Positions 43,309 through 54,785 are shown, counted from the first letter of the stretch. The stretch: DNA of 64,000 nucleotides from Hymenobacter artigasi (GCF_012275535.1 NZ_JAAVTK010000001.1:248001-312000), one strand, 5' to 3'. The notes: generated by a model from the sequence alone, not told the origin. Numbers and translations: made by a program.

Positions 43309-46300
43309 ATGCGCTCTTTTAAAAGCCTGAACAACCTCGTCGGCTGGCTCGTGTTTGCCATTGCCTTCGCTACCTACCTGCTCACCCTGGAGCCTACCGC
43401 TTCGTTCTGGGACTGCGGCGAGTTCATTGCCTGTTCCTACAAGCTGCTGGTGCCGCACCCTCCGGGGGCCCCCACGTTCCTGCTGCTGGGCCGCCTGTTC
43501 TCGCTGTTCTCGTTTGGCGATGTGACCAAGGTGGCGGTGCTCATCAACGCCTTATCGGGCCTGAGCAGCGCCTTCACCGTCCTGTTTCTGTTCTGGATTA
43601 TCACCCGCATGGCCCGCAAAATGGTGCTGCGCGATGCCGTGAGCAACAGCAGCCTGGCGGCCGAATCCATCGAGCCCAGCGGCTACCAGTCCTTCCTCAT
43701 TCTGAGCGCGGGCGTGGTGGGGTCGCTGGCCTTTGCCTTCTCCGATTCCTTCTGGTTTAACGCAGTCGAAGGGGAAGTTTACGCCATGTCGGCGCTGTGC
43801 ACGGCGGCCGTGGTCTGGATTATGCTGAAGTGGGAAGCGCACGCCAACGAAGCCGATTCGGACAAGTGGCTCATTCTGATTGCCTACGTTATCGGCCTCA
43901 GCATCGGGGTGCACTTGCTGAACCTACTCACACTGCCGGCCCTGGGCTTCATCTACTACTACCGCCGCACGGCCAATCCGTCGCTCAAGGGCGGCATCAT
44001 CGTGATGGTGGTGAGCATGATTATCGTGGGGTCCATTCTGGTAGGCATCATTCCGGGCCTGCCCACGCTGGCCGGCAACTTCGAGGTGTTCTTCATCAAC
44101 ACCGTGGGTTTGCCCTTCAACTCGGGCCTGTTCATTTTCCTGATTGTGTTTATCGGGCTGATTTGGTTTGGCTTCCGCCTCTCCTTCCAGCGCCGCAGCC
44201 AGCTGCTGAACACGGCCATGCTGTGCTTCACGTTCATCCTGATTGGCTATTCGAGCTACCTGATTGTACCGATTCGCAGCTCCTTCCAGCCCACCATCAA
44301 CGAAAACGACCCCGAGGACGTGCTGAGCTTCGTGAGCTACCTCAAGCGGGAGCAGTACGGCTCGCGGCCGTTGCTCTACGGCCCGCAGTTCAACGCCCAG
44401 CCTGTTGATTACGCCGAAGGTGCCCCCCGCTACGCCCGCGACCCCAAGACCAACACCTACAAGGAAATTATGCCGCGCCAGCAGGAGCCGGTGTACCGCG
44501 ACGAGGACAAGATGCTGCTGCCCCGCATCTACAGCTACGAGCCCGACCAGATTGCCAACTACAAGAAGTGGGTAGACATTCAGGACGGCGTGAAGCCCAC
44601 TATGGGCCAGAACCTGGGCTTTTTGATGCGCTACCAGATGGGCCACATGTTCTGGCGCTACTTCATGTGGAACTTCGTGGGGCGCGAGTCCGACGTGCAG
44701 CAGGCGGGCGTAGTCACACCCTTTAGCCCCAGCGCGAAGGCGCTGCCGCCGCGCATCGGCGAGAGCCCGGCGCACAACAACTTCCTGGCCCTGCCGCTCA
44801 TCCTCGGCCTCATCGGCCTGTGGTTCCAGAGCCGGCGCGACAGTAAGGATGCCTGGGTGACTGGCCTGCTGTTTCTGATGACCGGCCTGGCCATTGTGAT
44901 TTACCTCAACCAGCCGCCGCGCGAGCCGCGTGAGCGCGACTACACCTTCACCGGGGCCACCTTCGCCTTTGCCATCTGGATAGGGCTGGGCGTGCTGGGG
45001 CTGGCCGAACTATTCGGCAAAGTGGTGAAGGCCGACGGCCTGCGGGCCGGCCTGGCCCTGGCCGTGGGCCTGCTGATTCCAGGCATCATGGCCGCGCAGG
45101 GCTGGGACGACCACGACCGCTCCGACCGCTACAACTCGGTGGACTCGGCCAAGAACCTGCTGAATAGCTGCGCCCCGAACGCCATCCTGTTCACCAACGG
45201 CGACAACGACACCTTCCCGCTCTGGTACGCCCAGGAAGTGGAAGGCGTGCGGACCGACGTGCGCGTGGCCGTACTCTCGTACCTTAATACTGACTGGTAC
45301 ATCGCCCAGATGAAGCGCCGCTCCTACCTCTCGGAGGGCTTCCCCATCTCGATGCCCGCCCAGTCCTATGCCCAGGGCACCAACGACATGCTGCCCTTCG
45401 CCGCCAACCCGGCCGTGCCCAGCGTGAACCTCAAGGAATTCATCGAGCTGGTGAAGAGCAACAACCCGCTGCTGCAGGTGCAGTACCAGGAAAACGGCCC
45501 GATGATGATGAGCTTCCCCACGCCCAACTTCTTCCTACCCATTGATACCATGGCCGTGAAGAAGCTCGGCATCATCCCCAAAGGCCGCGAAGGCCAGCTT
45601 GTGAGCAAGATGGAGTGGAGCATGGGCAAGCGCGCCATTGAGAAGAAAAACCTGGTGATTCTGGACATGATTGCCACCAACAACTGGAAGCGGCCCATCT
45701 ACTTCAGCAGCACCGTGGCCCCAAGCGACTACATGAACCTGCAGCCCTACTTCCAACTCGAAGGCATGGCCTACCGCCTGCTACCCTTGAAGGACCCGAA
45801 CTACGACCCGCGCAGCGGTGACGAAGGCTACGTGGAAAAAGACCTCACCTACCAGCGCCTGCTGAAGGATTTCAGCTACCGCGGCCTGCAAAATCCGAAG
45901 ATTTTCTACGACGAAAACAACCTGCGCTTCCCGGCCAACTACCGCGATAAGTTTGCCCGCCTGGCCAACGCCTACCTCGCGTCCAACAACGTGGCCAAGG
46001 CCAAGGAAGTGGCCGATAAAGCCCTGGAGCTGATGCCCGACGCCGCCATTCCCTACGACTACTACTCGCCCCAGCTGGTGCCCGCCCTGGTAGCAGGTGG
46101 CGAGAAAACCAAAGCCGACCAGATTCTCGACACCATGACCCAGCGCTCGGAGCAGATGCTGGCATACTACGCCACCAAGGCCGACGGCAGCCTATTTGAG
46201 GACGACCAGCGCGGCTACCTCCTGGGCCTGCAAAGCGTGTACCGCGCCGCCGAGATGGCCGGCGACAAGCCCCGCAGCGAAAAAGCCCTGGGCCTGATGA

Positions 46301-46320
46301 ACCAGTACTACCCGCGCTAG
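43309..46320 (+). CDS. DUF2723 multi-pass membrane protein (GT117, GT-C type)
   Basis: The 1003-residue protein has a membrane half with about ten or more hydrophobic helices and a soluble C-terminal half. It begins MRSFKSLNNLVGWLVFAIAFATYLLTLEPTASFWDCGEFIACSYKL, where the DCGE acidic motif after TM1 is the DUF2723 hallmark and resembles the catalytic loop of GT-C transferases. REPRERDYTFTGA, FTNGDNDTFPLWY and a TPR-like end (AYLASNNVAKAKEVADKALELMPD) are also typical. NCBI calls this family glycosyltransferase 117, presumed to use lipid-linked sugars on proteins or glycans. The frame extends 92 codons upstream, but homology starts at the ATG at 43309 and a terminator lies upstream of it. Confidence 0.88.
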   Translation: MRSFKSLNNLVGWLVFAIAFATYLLTLEPTASFWDCGEFIACSYKLLVPHPPGAPTFLLLGRLFSLFSFGDVTKVAVLINALSGLSSAFTVLFLFWIITRMARKMVLRDAVSNSSLAAESIEPSGYQSFLILSAGVVGSLAFAFSDSFWFNAVEGEVYAMSALCTAAVVWIMLKWEAHANEADSDKWLILIAYVIGLSIGVHLLNLLTLPALGFIYYYRRTANPSLKGGIIVMVVSMIIVGSILVGIIPGLPTLAGNFEVFFINTVGLPFNSGLFIFLIVFIGLIWFGFRLSFQRRSQLLNTAMLCFTFILIGYSSYLIVPIRSSFQPTINENDPEDVLSFVSYLKREQYGSRPLLYGPQFNAQPVDYAEGAPRYARDPKTNTYKEIMPRQQEPVYRDEDKMLLPRIYSYEPDQIANYKKWVDIQDGVKPTMGQNLGFLMRYQMGHMFWRYFMWNFVGRESDVQQAGVVTPFSPSAKALPPRIGESPAHNNFLALPLILGLIGLWFQSRRDSKDAWVTGLLFLMTGLAIVIYLNQPPREPRERDYTFTGATFAFAIWIGLGVLGLAELFGKVVKADGLRAGLALAVGLLIPGIMAAQGWDDHDRSDRYNSVDSAKNLLNSCAPNAILFTNGDNDTFPLWYAQEVEGVRTDVRVAVLSYLNTDWYIAQMKRRSYLSEGFPISMPAQSYAQGTNDMLPFAANPAVPSVNLKEFIELVKSNNPLLQVQYQENGPMMMSFPTPNFFLPIDTMAVKKLGIIPKGREGQLVSKMEWSMGKRAIEKKNLVILDMIATNNWKRPIYFSSTVAPSDYMNLQPYFQLEGMAYRLLPLKDPNYDPRSGDEGYVEKDLTYQRLLKDFSYRGLQNPKIFYDENNLRFPANYRDKFARLANAYLASNNVAKAKEVADKALELMPDAAIPYDYYSPQLVPALVAGGEKTKADQILDTMTQRSEQMLAYYATKADGSLFEDDQRGYLLGLQSVYRAAEMAGDKPRSEKALGLMNQYYPR

Positions 46321-46341
46321 GTGGCAATATGGTGAATGAGT

Positions 46342-46376
46342 AAAGGCCGGTCCGCAATGTGCGGGCCGGCCTTTTT
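46342..46376 (+). terminator. Terminator after the DUF2723 gene
   Basis: AAAGGCCGGTCCGC pairs with GCGGGCCGGCCTTT around a short loop and is followed by T-rich sequence. Confidence 0.8.
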
Positions 46377-46501
46377 ATTTTGGCGATTTCTCAACTGCCC
46401 TGGGAACGTGACGGAACAGGCCGATGAGAGCCACCGGAAATGTTGTTACCAAATAACTCACTCCGACAAATTCTTCGTTGGCCTTCCCGTCCGTTTTCCC
46501 G

Positions 46502-46509
46502 TAGCTTTA
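46502..46509 (+). promoter_or_regulatory. Near-leaderless -7 box candidate for GWxTD gene
   Basis: TAGCTTTA matches TAnnTTTG at 7 of 8 positions and ends 4 nt before the ATG. Confidence 0.4.
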
Positions 46510-46513
46510 GAGT

Positions 46514-47785
46514 ATGCTGGTTCGTTTGCTTTTGCTGTTCTCATTCCTACTCACGGCCTTCGCGCCCTTAGCCCCGCGCCCCGACTACGCCGGCCTCTAC
46601 CGCGACGCCCCGCACCTGGCCGTGGACACCCGCCGCGAGGGCGACAGCCTGCGCCTTTACCTGCGCCTGCCCGCCCCCGGCCGCCTGGGGCCGGGACACC
46701 CGCTGCGCCTGGCCGCCTGGCCCAGCTACGAAGCCAAGCTGCCGCTGTGGCAGGACAGCATCGTGCGCCGCCGGCAGCACCAGCATACAGAGGCCGACGG
46801 CAGCCTGCGCCTCAGCTTCTGCATTGCCGCCGCCCGCGTACCCGCCGGGGCCATCCTGCAGCTCAGCACCTCCCCCGCCGATGCCAAAGAAGACTACCAG
46901 GAGCCCAGCACCACCGCTTGGCTGCGCCTGACAGAAGCCGTGCTGGCGCGGTCCTTCGTGCTCACCGATTCGGTGGGTCAGCCGCTGGCCCGCCGCTACG
47001 TGCGGGCCGGCGACACCTTCGGCGTGGACAGCTACGGCCTGATGCAGCCCGTGCGCTGGAAGCGCTACGCCGTGACGCCCGCCCCCGCCCTGCCGCCCAT
47101 GACCAGCCCCGCCGCCATGCCCGCCGGCCCGCGCCTGCTGCCCGTGCTCGACTCGGCCGAGGCCCGGCCCGGCGAGCCGCTGCGCTTCCGCGAGCCCGGC
47201 CTGTATGCGCTGAAGGTGGGCGGCGCGGGCGGCATGCCTACGCGCACGCTGGCCGTGCTGGTAGGAGCCAACAACTACCCCGCCCTCACCACGGCGTCGG
47301 AGCTGATTGAGCCGCTGCGCTACCTCACCACCAGCCAGGAGCGCCAGCGCCTCACCGATGCGCCCGACCCCAAGCGGGCGGTGGATAAATTCTGGCTCGA
47401 CATTGCCCAGGGTAACCAGCGACAGGGCAAGGAATTGATTCGGCAGTTCTACGGCCGCGTGACGGCGGCCAACCGCCTTTTTGCCGCCCACAAGGCCGGC
47501 TGGCTCACCGATAGGGGCTTACTGTACGTGGTGCTGGGGCCGCCGCCGAGCGTGCGCCGGCTGTTCAACGGCGAGGAACGGTGGTTTTATTCCGAGGGCG
47601 GGCTGAACGGCGGGCCCATCACCTACACCTTCCGGCCCCGGCCGAGTACCTTTGCCCCTGATTACTACGAATTGGTGCGCCGGCCCGAGTACGAACTGCT
47701 CTGGTATGCCGCCGTTGAAAAATGGAGAACCCCACTGACCGCCCTGACCGGCCCGAACGCCCCAACCGACCTGCCCGCCCGGTAG
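46514..47785 (+). CDS. GWxTD domain-containing exported protein
   Basis: The 423-residue protein has signal peptide MLVRLLLLFSFLLTAFAPLA. The first ~270 residues are beta-rich with no named domain. From about residue 285 it carries the GWxTD module: KFWLDIAQGNQRQGKELIRQFYGRVTAANRLF, then GWLTDRGLLYVVLGPP and RLFNGEERWFYSEGG. GWxTD proteins are found in Bacteroidota and related phyla as exported proteins; the role is not established. Its end overlaps the rlmB start by 64 bp in another frame, so the two are probably cotranscribed and translationally coupled. Confidence 0.85.
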   Translation: MLVRLLLLFSFLLTAFAPLAPRPDYAGLYRDAPHLAVDTRREGDSLRLYLRLPAPGRLGPGHPLRLAAWPSYEAKLPLWQDSIVRRRQHQHTEADGSLRLSFCIAAARVPAGAILQLSTSPADAKEDYQEPSTTAWLRLTEAVLARSFVLTDSVGQPLARRYVRAGDTFGVDSYGLMQPVRWKRYAVTPAPALPPMTSPAAMPAGPRLLPVLDSAEARPGEPLRFREPGLYALKVGGAGGMPTRTLAVLVGANNYPALTTASELIEPLRYLTTSQERQRLTDAPDPKRAVDKFWLDIAQGNQRQGKELIRQFYGRVTAANRLFAAHKAGWLTDRGLLYVVLGPPPSVRRLFNGEERWFYSEGGLNGGPITYTFRPRPSTFAPDYYELVRRPEYELLWYAAVEKWRTPLTALTGPNAPTDLPAR

Positions 47786-48804
47786 CCGGCCGCCGCTTTT
47801 ACGATGGCGCCAACCGCCCCGTCACCCCGAAACAGTTCCGCCCCGACCGTGGCGGCGCTGAATTTGACGACCTGCCCGCCCGCCCCAAAGGCCGTGGCGG
47901 CTCCGACAACCGCGACGAAGCCGCTGGTGACCGCACCGGCCGCTCCGACCGGGGCGAGTCGCGCCCGCCTTACCGCGAGCGCAGCGAAGGCGGCGAGCGC
48001 GGCAGCAACGCCGGCGGCGAGCGTCCCCGCTACGAAAACCGCCCGGCCCAGGCAGCGAGCATCGACATGCTGTTTGGCCTGCGCCCCATTCAGGAAGCCC
48101 TGAACGCGGGCCGTACGTTGGAGAAGATTTTCCTGCTGCGCGGCACCAAAAACAGCCTCGTAACGGACATCTCGGCGGCCGCCCGGGCGGCTGGCATCCA
48201 GGTGCAGCTGGTGCCGGTGGAGAAGCTCGACAACCTGACCCGCAAAAACCACCAGGGTGCAGTCGCCTTCGTGTCGCCCATCGACTACGCGCCGCTCGAC
48301 ACCATCGTGACCGGCTTGTTTGAGGAAGGAAAAGTACCCTTCCTGCTGCTGCTCGACCGCATTACCGACGTGCGGAACTTCGGCGCCATTGCCCGTACGG
48401 CCGAGTGTCTGGGCGTGCAGGCCATCGTGGTGCCCAGCCGGGGCGCGGCCCAAATCAACGGCGACGCGCTGAAAACCAGCGCCGGCGCGCTGAACATTCT
48501 GCCCGTGTGCCGCGAAAATAACCTGCACGAAACCATCCGCTTCCTCCAGCAGTCCGGCATCACCGTCGTGGCCTGTACCGAGAAAGCCGACGAAGCCGTA
48601 GGTGCCACCGAAATCGACTTCACCGGCCCCGTAGCCATCCTCATGGGCTCAGAAGAAGACGGCATTTCGCCCGACCTCCTGAACCTGGCCGACGTGAAGC
48701 TGAAAGTACCCATGAGCGGCCAGATTCAGTCGCTGAACGTGGGCGTGGCCGCTGGTATTATGATGTTTGAAGTGGCCCGGCAGCGCGTGAACCAAGCGGA
48801 GTAG
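47722..48804 (+). CDS. rlmB: 23S rRNA (guanosine-2'-O-)-methyltransferase RlmB
   Basis: RlmB methylates the ribose of G2251 (E. coli numbering) in 23S rRNA. The 360-residue protein has the substrate-binding domain (LFGLRPIQEALNAGRTLEKIFLLRG). The knotted SPOUT domain shows the three motifs: NFGAIARTAECLG, GPVAILMGSEEDGISPDLL and VPMSGQIQSLNVGVAAGIMMFE. About 110 N-terminal residues are an Arg/Asp/Pro/Gly-rich disordered extension (RPDRPERPNRPARP, ERSEGGERGSNAGGERPR) not found in E. coli RlmB. The ATG at 47722 lies inside the preceding gene; a start closer to residue 110 would remove the extension, but the extension is in frame and codon-biased like a gene. Confidence 0.9.
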   Translation: MENPTDRPDRPERPNRPARPVAGRRFYDGANRPVTPKQFRPDRGGAEFDDLPARPKGRGGSDNRDEAAGDRTGRSDRGESRPPYRERSEGGERGSNAGGERPRYENRPAQAASIDMLFGLRPIQEALNAGRTLEKIFLLRGTKNSLVTDISAAARAAGIQVQLVPVEKLDNLTRKNHQGAVAFVSPIDYAPLDTIVTGLFEEGKVPFLLLLDRITDVRNFGAIARTAECLGVQAIVVPSRGAAQINGDALKTSAGALNILPVCRENNLHETIRFLQQSGITVVACTEKADEAVGATEIDFTGPVAILMGSEEDGISPDLLNLADVKLKVPMSGQIQSLNVGVAAGIMMFEVARQRVNQAE

Positions 48805-48810
48805 AACGCC

Positions 48811-48956
48811 CCTCCCCTCCTCAGTTGAGGAGGGGATGTGAGCGCCGAAGAGGCGCGAACGGGGGTGGTTGTGCCGTTGCACGACACCCGAACGAAAACG
48901 CCCGGATTGTATCGGGCATCGCTCGGGTGTCGTGCAACGGCGCAACCACCCCCGTT
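48811..48956. repeat. Palindromic repeat family G
   Basis: After a small hairpin (CCCCTCCTC/GAGGAGGGG, 48815-48835), inverted arms of about 33 bp occur at 48859-48891 and 48923-48956. The core is GGGGGTGGTTGTGCCGTTGC. The element lies between convergent rlmB and manC. Confidence 0.75.
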
Positions 48957-48966
48957 TTTGCTACGC

Positions 48967-49001
48967 AAAAACTCCCCTCCTTGGTAAGGAGGGGAGTTTT
49001 T
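48967..49001. terminator. Bidirectional terminator between rlmB and manC
   Basis: AAAAACTCCCCTCC pairs with GGAGGGGAGTTTTT around a 7-nt loop, with A and T runs on both sides of the stem. Confidence 0.85.
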
Positions 49002-49006
49002 CGTTC

Positions 49007-50089
49007 TTAATTATACCCTCCGCCCTTCTTGGCCTTCACATCGGCCACAAAGTCCTTCACGCGCTGCTCCTCACTGCGCTTGCAGATGAGCAGCACGTTG
49101 TCGTATTCGGCCACGATGTAGTCTTCCAGGCCCTGCACTACCACGAGGCGGTCGGCGGGGGTTTTGATGACGCATCCTGTTGTGTCGTAGAGCAGCACGT
49201 CGCCGCTCACCATGTTGTTGTTCTCGTCGTGGTTGCCAATGCGGTGCAGCGAATCCCAGGTGCCCACGTCGCTCCAGCCAAAGTCGGCGGGCAGGACATA
49301 TACGTTATCGGCTTTTTCCATCACGCCGTAGTCGATGCTGATGTTGCGGCAGCGCGAATAGGCCCGGCTGATGAACTCCTCCTCCTCGGTCGTACCCAGC
49401 TGTTCGGCTCCTTCGTCGAACACTTCGGCAATGTCGCCCAGATAGTGGTGAAAGGCATCGATGATGACCTCGGCGCGCCACACAAACAGCCCCGAGTTCC
49501 AGAGAAAGTCGCCGCTGTCCACGAACATGCGGGCCAGCTCCAGATTGGGCTTTTCGGTGAAGGTTTTCACCTTGTGCAGCTGGCCGCCGGGCAGGCTCTG
49601 GTCGTCCATATACTGGATGTAGCCGTAGCCGGTATCGGGCCGGGAAGGCTGGATACCGAGGGTGATGAGCACATCGCTGGCCCGGGCGGCCGCCACGGCG
49701 ATGTCGATGAGGCGGCGAAACTCGTCTTCGCGCTGCACGGCGTGGTCGGCGGGCGTCACGATGATGGTGGCGTGCGGGTCGCGCTGCGCAATGCGGTAGC
49801 TGGCGTAGGCAATGCACGGCGCGGTATTGCGGCCAATGGGCTCGCCCAGAATCTGGTCGGCCGGCAGGTGCGGCAGGTGTTCCTGCACCAGGTCCACGTA
49901 GTCGCGGTTGGTCACCACAAACACGTTTTCGGGCGGGCAGATACCCTGGAAGCGGTCCACGGTGAGCTGGAGCATGGAGCGGCCCGTGCCCAGCACGTCG
50001 TGAAACTGCTTGGGGTGGTTGGTGCGGCTGAACGGCCAGAACCGGCTGCCAATACCGCCAGCCATGACAACGATGTAAGTGGAATTCAT
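49007..50089 (-). CDS. manC: Mannose-1-phosphate guanylyltransferase
   Basis: The enzyme makes GDP-mannose from mannose-1-phosphate and GTP for surface glycans. The 360-residue protein has the pyrophosphorylase signature VVMAGGIGSRFWPFSRTNHPKQF. ILGEPIGRNTAPCIAYA, VTPADHAV, FTEKPN and WNSGLFVWRAEV also match, as does IDYGVMEKADNVYVLPADFGWSDVGTWDSL. It ends after the nucleotidyltransferase and short left-handed helix part, so there is no fused phosphomannose isomerase domain. A -7 box lies 5 nt before the ATG. Confidence 0.92.
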   Translation of the reverse strand: MNSTYIVVMAGGIGSRFWPFSRTNHPKQFHDVLGTGRSMLQLTVDRFQGICPPENVFVVTNRDYVDLVQEHLPHLPADQILGEPIGRNTAPCIAYASYRIAQRDPHATIIVTPADHAVQREDEFRRLIDIAVAAARASDVLITLGIQPSRPDTGYGYIQYMDDQSLPGGQLHKVKTFTEKPNLELARMFVDSGDFLWNSGLFVWRAEVIIDAFHHYLGDIAEVFDEGAEQLGTTEEEEFISRAYSRCRNISIDYGVMEKADNVYVLPADFGWSDVGTWDSLHRIGNHDENNNMVSGDVLLYDTTGCVIKTPADRLVVVQGLEDYIVAEYDNVLLICKRSEEQRVKDFVADVKAKKGGGYN

Positions 50090-50094
50090 TGAGG

Positions 50095-50102
50095 CAAATG
50101 TA
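50095..50102 (-). promoter_or_regulatory. Near-leaderless -7 box for manC
   Basis: The minus strand reads TACATTTG, an exact match, followed by CCTCA and the ATG. Confidence 0.5.
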
Positions 50103-50176
50103 AAGGAGAACGAGGTGGGGCGTGCAGGTCTGCTATTTACTCAATAAACACTATATAATTTAGAAAGCCAACGTAA

Positions 50177-51193
50177 TCAAACCAAGCCTTCGCGCAGCAG
50201 GTCGTGCAGGTGAATGAACCCGGCAAACTGCCCGTCCTCCGTCACCACCAGCTGCGTGATGTTGCGGCTCTGCATGCGGGCCAGGGCTTCGGCGGCAAAG
50301 TCTTCCACATCAATCGTAGCGGGCTGGGGCGTCAGAATGTCACGGGCTTTGAGCTTTTCCAGGTCCGAAAAGCTGCCCAGCATGCGGCGCAAGTCGCCAT
50401 CGGTGATAATGCCCGCGAGCTGGCCGGCGGCATCGAGCACGGCCGTAGCCCCGAGGCGCTTGCCCGATATTTCGAGCAGCACCTCCCGCAGCGGGGCATC
50501 GGCCGGCACCTGGGGGCGCTGGTTCTGGCGGCTCAGGTCGCCCACTTTCAGGTAGAGGCGCTTGCCGAGGGTGCCACCGGGGTGCAGGCGGGCAAAATCG
50601 GCGGCGGTGAACTGGCGGCTTTCGAGCAGGCACACGGCCAGGGCATCGCCCAGGGCCAGGGCGGCGGTGGTGCTGGTGGTGGGCGCGAGGTTGTTGGGGC
50701 AGGCCTCCTTGGTAACGGGGGCGTGCAGCACGTAGGTGGCCTGCTGGGCCAGGTAGGAATCGGCGTTGCTCACGAGCGCTGCCAGCGGCACGCCTTTGCG
50801 GCGCAGTAGCGGCACCAGCACCTTAATCTCGGGCGTGTCGCCGCTCTTGCTGATGGCAATGACGAAATCCTGCGGCTGAATCATGCCCAGGTCGCCGTGA
50901 ATGGCGTCGGCGGCGTGCATGAACAGGGCCGGCGTGCCGGTGCTGTTGAGCGTGGCCACGATTTTGCCCGCGATATGGGCGCTTTTGCCAATACCCGTGA
51001 CCACCACCCGGCCCTCCAGCTGCAGAATGGCCTGCACGCAGGCCACGAAATCGGGCGTGGCGGCCAGGGCGTCGGCCACGGCACGCACGGCGTCGGCCTC
51101 CTCGTGCAGCACCTGGCGGGCAATGGCCAGCACATCGGCGGCAACCGGGGCCGCCCCGGCGGTGGCATTATCAGAATGAATAGTAGCAGGCAT
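50177..51193 (-). CDS. kdsD: Arabinose-5-phosphate isomerase, SIS plus two CBS
   Basis: KdsD (KpsF/GutQ family) converts ribulose-5-phosphate to arabinose-5-phosphate, the first step towards Kdo for lipopolysaccharide. The 338-residue protein has an N-terminal SIS domain (VVTGIGKSAHIAGKIVATLNSTGTPALFMHAADAIHGDLGMI, ISKSGDTPEIKVLVPLL) and the family motif PTTSTTAALALGDALAV. HPGGTLGKRL links to a CBS pair (ATAVLDAAGQLAGIITDGDLRRML and ITQLVVTEDGQFAGFIHLHDLL). Length is normal. It is divergent from recQ, a neighbour pair often seen in Bacteroidota. Confidence 0.93.
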   Translation of the reverse strand: MPATIHSDNATAGAAPVAADVLAIARQVLHEEADAVRAVADALAATPDFVACVQAILQLEGRVVVTGIGKSAHIAGKIVATLNSTGTPALFMHAADAIHGDLGMIQPQDFVIAISKSGDTPEIKVLVPLLRRKGVPLAALVSNADSYLAQQATYVLHAPVTKEACPNNLAPTTSTTAALALGDALAVCLLESRQFTAADFARLHPGGTLGKRLYLKVGDLSRQNQRPQVPADAPLREVLLEISGKRLGATAVLDAAGQLAGIITDGDLRRMLGSFSDLEKLKARDILTPQPATIDVEDFAAEALARMQSRNITQLVVTEDGQFAGFIHLHDLLREGLV

Positions 51194-51543
51194 GAGCAGA
51201 GCGCGAAATGATATTGCAAAATTGGGGGAAAGAAGCTAAGCCCGCCTCCGCCGGCCAAAACCGGCCAGTGCCGGTTAATGGATAATTTATAGCAGGCCAA
51301 CCGCTAACTTATGTCAAGTTGAGTGGCTCGCTACTTCAGAAACCGCTCCTTGCCACAGATGGACGGGGTTGAGAGCCCGAAGTTTCCAAATAGCCTCTTC
51401 GCATTTCGCAAGCGGCAGCAATATGAATAAATTGTTTTCCACAATTCACGAAAAACACCATTTTTCACGCTGAAAATAGGGGTTATTGCTTATCTTCGTT
51501 ATGAACCGCGAGTCGGTACGCCTTTCATCAGTGCTTTTGTCCC
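51194..51543. other. Divergent spacer between kdsD and recQ
   Basis: This region of about 350 bp has no gene. A recQ promoter candidate TATCTTCG (7 of 8 positions) lies at 51491-51498, about 45 nt before the recQ ATG. An out-of-frame ATG at 51501 is not the recQ start. No repeat or hairpin stands out. Confidence 0.5.
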
Positions 51544-53745
<2,202 letters not shown>

Positions 53746-53748
<3 letters not shown>

Positions 53749-53795
53749 ATCACTGATTTTTCGGATTTAAGCGGATTTCACGGATTTTATGGACG
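53746..53795 (+). repeat. Left 50-bp inverted repeat of GxxExxY element
   Basis: It begins TAAATCACTGATTTTTCGGA and continues with GGATTT units at 53763, 53773 and 53782. The first three bases are the recQ stop codon. Confidence 0.9.
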
Positions 53796-53854
53796 GGTAT
53801 TTTGGGGCGACGTTGTGATGTTGAATGTCCGATTTGTTTTTATGGATTGGTTTC

Positions 53855-54253
53855 ATGTTGGTTGACACTCGGTTAAATAAGCTTACGGAAACCATCATTG
53901 GCTGCGCCATGAGCGTGCATAGTGAGTTGGGCAGTGGGTTTCCAGAGGTGATTTACCAGCGGGGGCTGGGCGTGGAGTTTGCTGCGGCTAACCTTGCTTT
54001 CCAGGCAGAAATACATTTGCCCGTCTTTTACAAGGAAACGTCCATTGGGTCGCGGCGGGCCGACTTTCTGGTCGATAACCAAGTGTTGGTCGAGTTGAAA
54101 GCAACCAGTGAATTGACCTCCCTCAACTACGCGCAGGTAATCAATTACCTCAAAGCTTACCGCCTGGAAGTTGCTCTTCTAATCAATTTTGGCGAATCCA
54201 GCCTTCGGTTCAAGCGCTTCCTCCACAATCCCGCCCGCCCGCTTTCCCATTAA
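53855..54253 (+). CDS. GxxExxY protein, PD-(D/E)XK-like
   Basis: The 132-residue protein carries the family motif G28-F-P-E31-V-I-Y34 in SELGSGFPEVIYQRGL, which gives the family its name. The probable PD-(D/E)XK centre is Asp70 in SRRADFLVDNQ and E80-L81-K82 in VLVELKA. A family-typical end follows (NYAQVINYLKAYRLEVALLINFGESSLRFKRF). Length matches the family. The fold is that of small nucleases, but no activity is established for this group; some members sit in intervening sequences of 23S rRNA genes. The ATG at 53855 was preferred over 53825 because homology begins there. Base composition is less GC-rich than the neighbours, suggesting transfer. Flanked by inverted repeats and followed by its own terminator. 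Confidence 0.9.
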   Translation: MLVDTRLNKLTETIIGCAMSVHSELGSGFPEVIYQRGLGVEFAAANLAFQAEIHLPVFYKETSIGSRRADFLVDNQVLVELKATSELTSLNYAQVINYLKAYRLEVALLINFGESSLRFKRFLHNPARPLSH

Positions 54254-54272
54254 TTACGCCTCAACAACACAA

Positions 54273-54308
54273 AAAGGGCCCCAGCTGCGCACGCAGCTGG
54301 GGCCCTTT
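54273..54308 (+). terminator. Strong terminator inside the element
   Basis: Perfect 17-bp arms (AAAGGGCCCCAGCTGCG and complement) close a 2-nt loop after the GxxExxY stop. The extent of the stem also protects the convergent bacilliredoxin gene from read-through. Confidence 0.8.
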
Positions 54309-54315
54309 CGCTAAT

Positions 54316-54365
54316 CGTCCACAAAATCCGTGAAATCCGCTTAAATCCGAAAAATCAGTGATTTA
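54316..54365 (-). repeat. Right 50-bp inverted repeat of GxxExxY element
   Basis: On the minus strand it matches the left repeat at 49 of 50 positions. Its first three bases are the stop codon of the bacilliredoxin gene. Confidence 0.9.
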
Positions 54366-54785
54366 GCAGTACTCTTCGAACGCGCCTTGCAGGTTGTTCA
54401 CGATGCGCATGGCATCGGAGCCTTCGATGTGGTAGCGCTCAATCATGTGCACCAGCTCGCCGTCTTTGAACAGGGCGATGCAGGGCGACGAGGGAGGGTA
54501 CGGGAGCAGGTGTTCGCGCATTTTGGCTACGGCTTCGGTTTCCATACCGGCAAAAACGGTCACCAGCTTGCCGGGCTTTTTGTCGGCGCTGGCGAGGGCC
54601 ATTTTCAGGGCGGGGCGGGCTTTGGCGGCGGCGCAGCCACACACCGAGTTCACGGCCACCAGCACGGTGCCTTCGTTCGAGGCGAGAGCGGAATCAACCT
54701 CCTCGGGGGTCATCAGCTGCTCGAAACCAACTTCGGTGAGGTCCTGGCGGATGGGGGCCACCATGTATTCGGGATAAACTGCCAT
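54363..54785 (-). CDS. BrxA/BrxB family bacilliredoxin
   Basis: The 140-residue thioredoxin-fold protein belongs to the YphP/YqiW (BrxA/B) family that removes bacillithiol from mixed disulfides. The CGC active site is in AVNSVCGCAAAKARPAL. The start YPEYMVAPIRQDLTEVGFEQL, the stretch TVFAGMETEAVAKMREHL, PPSSPCIALFKDGELVHMIERYHIEG and the final EEYC fit well. Bacteroidota such as Flavobacterium and relatives make bacillithiol. Its TAA stop is the outer end of the right repeat of the GxxExxY element. Confidence 0.92.
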   Translation of the reverse strand: MAVYPEYMVAPIRQDLTEVGFEQLMTPEEVDSALASNEGTVLVAVNSVCGCAAAKARPALKMALASADKKPGKLVTVFAGMETEAVAKMREHLLPYPPSSPCIALFKDGELVHMIERYHIEGSDAMRIVNNLQGAFEEYC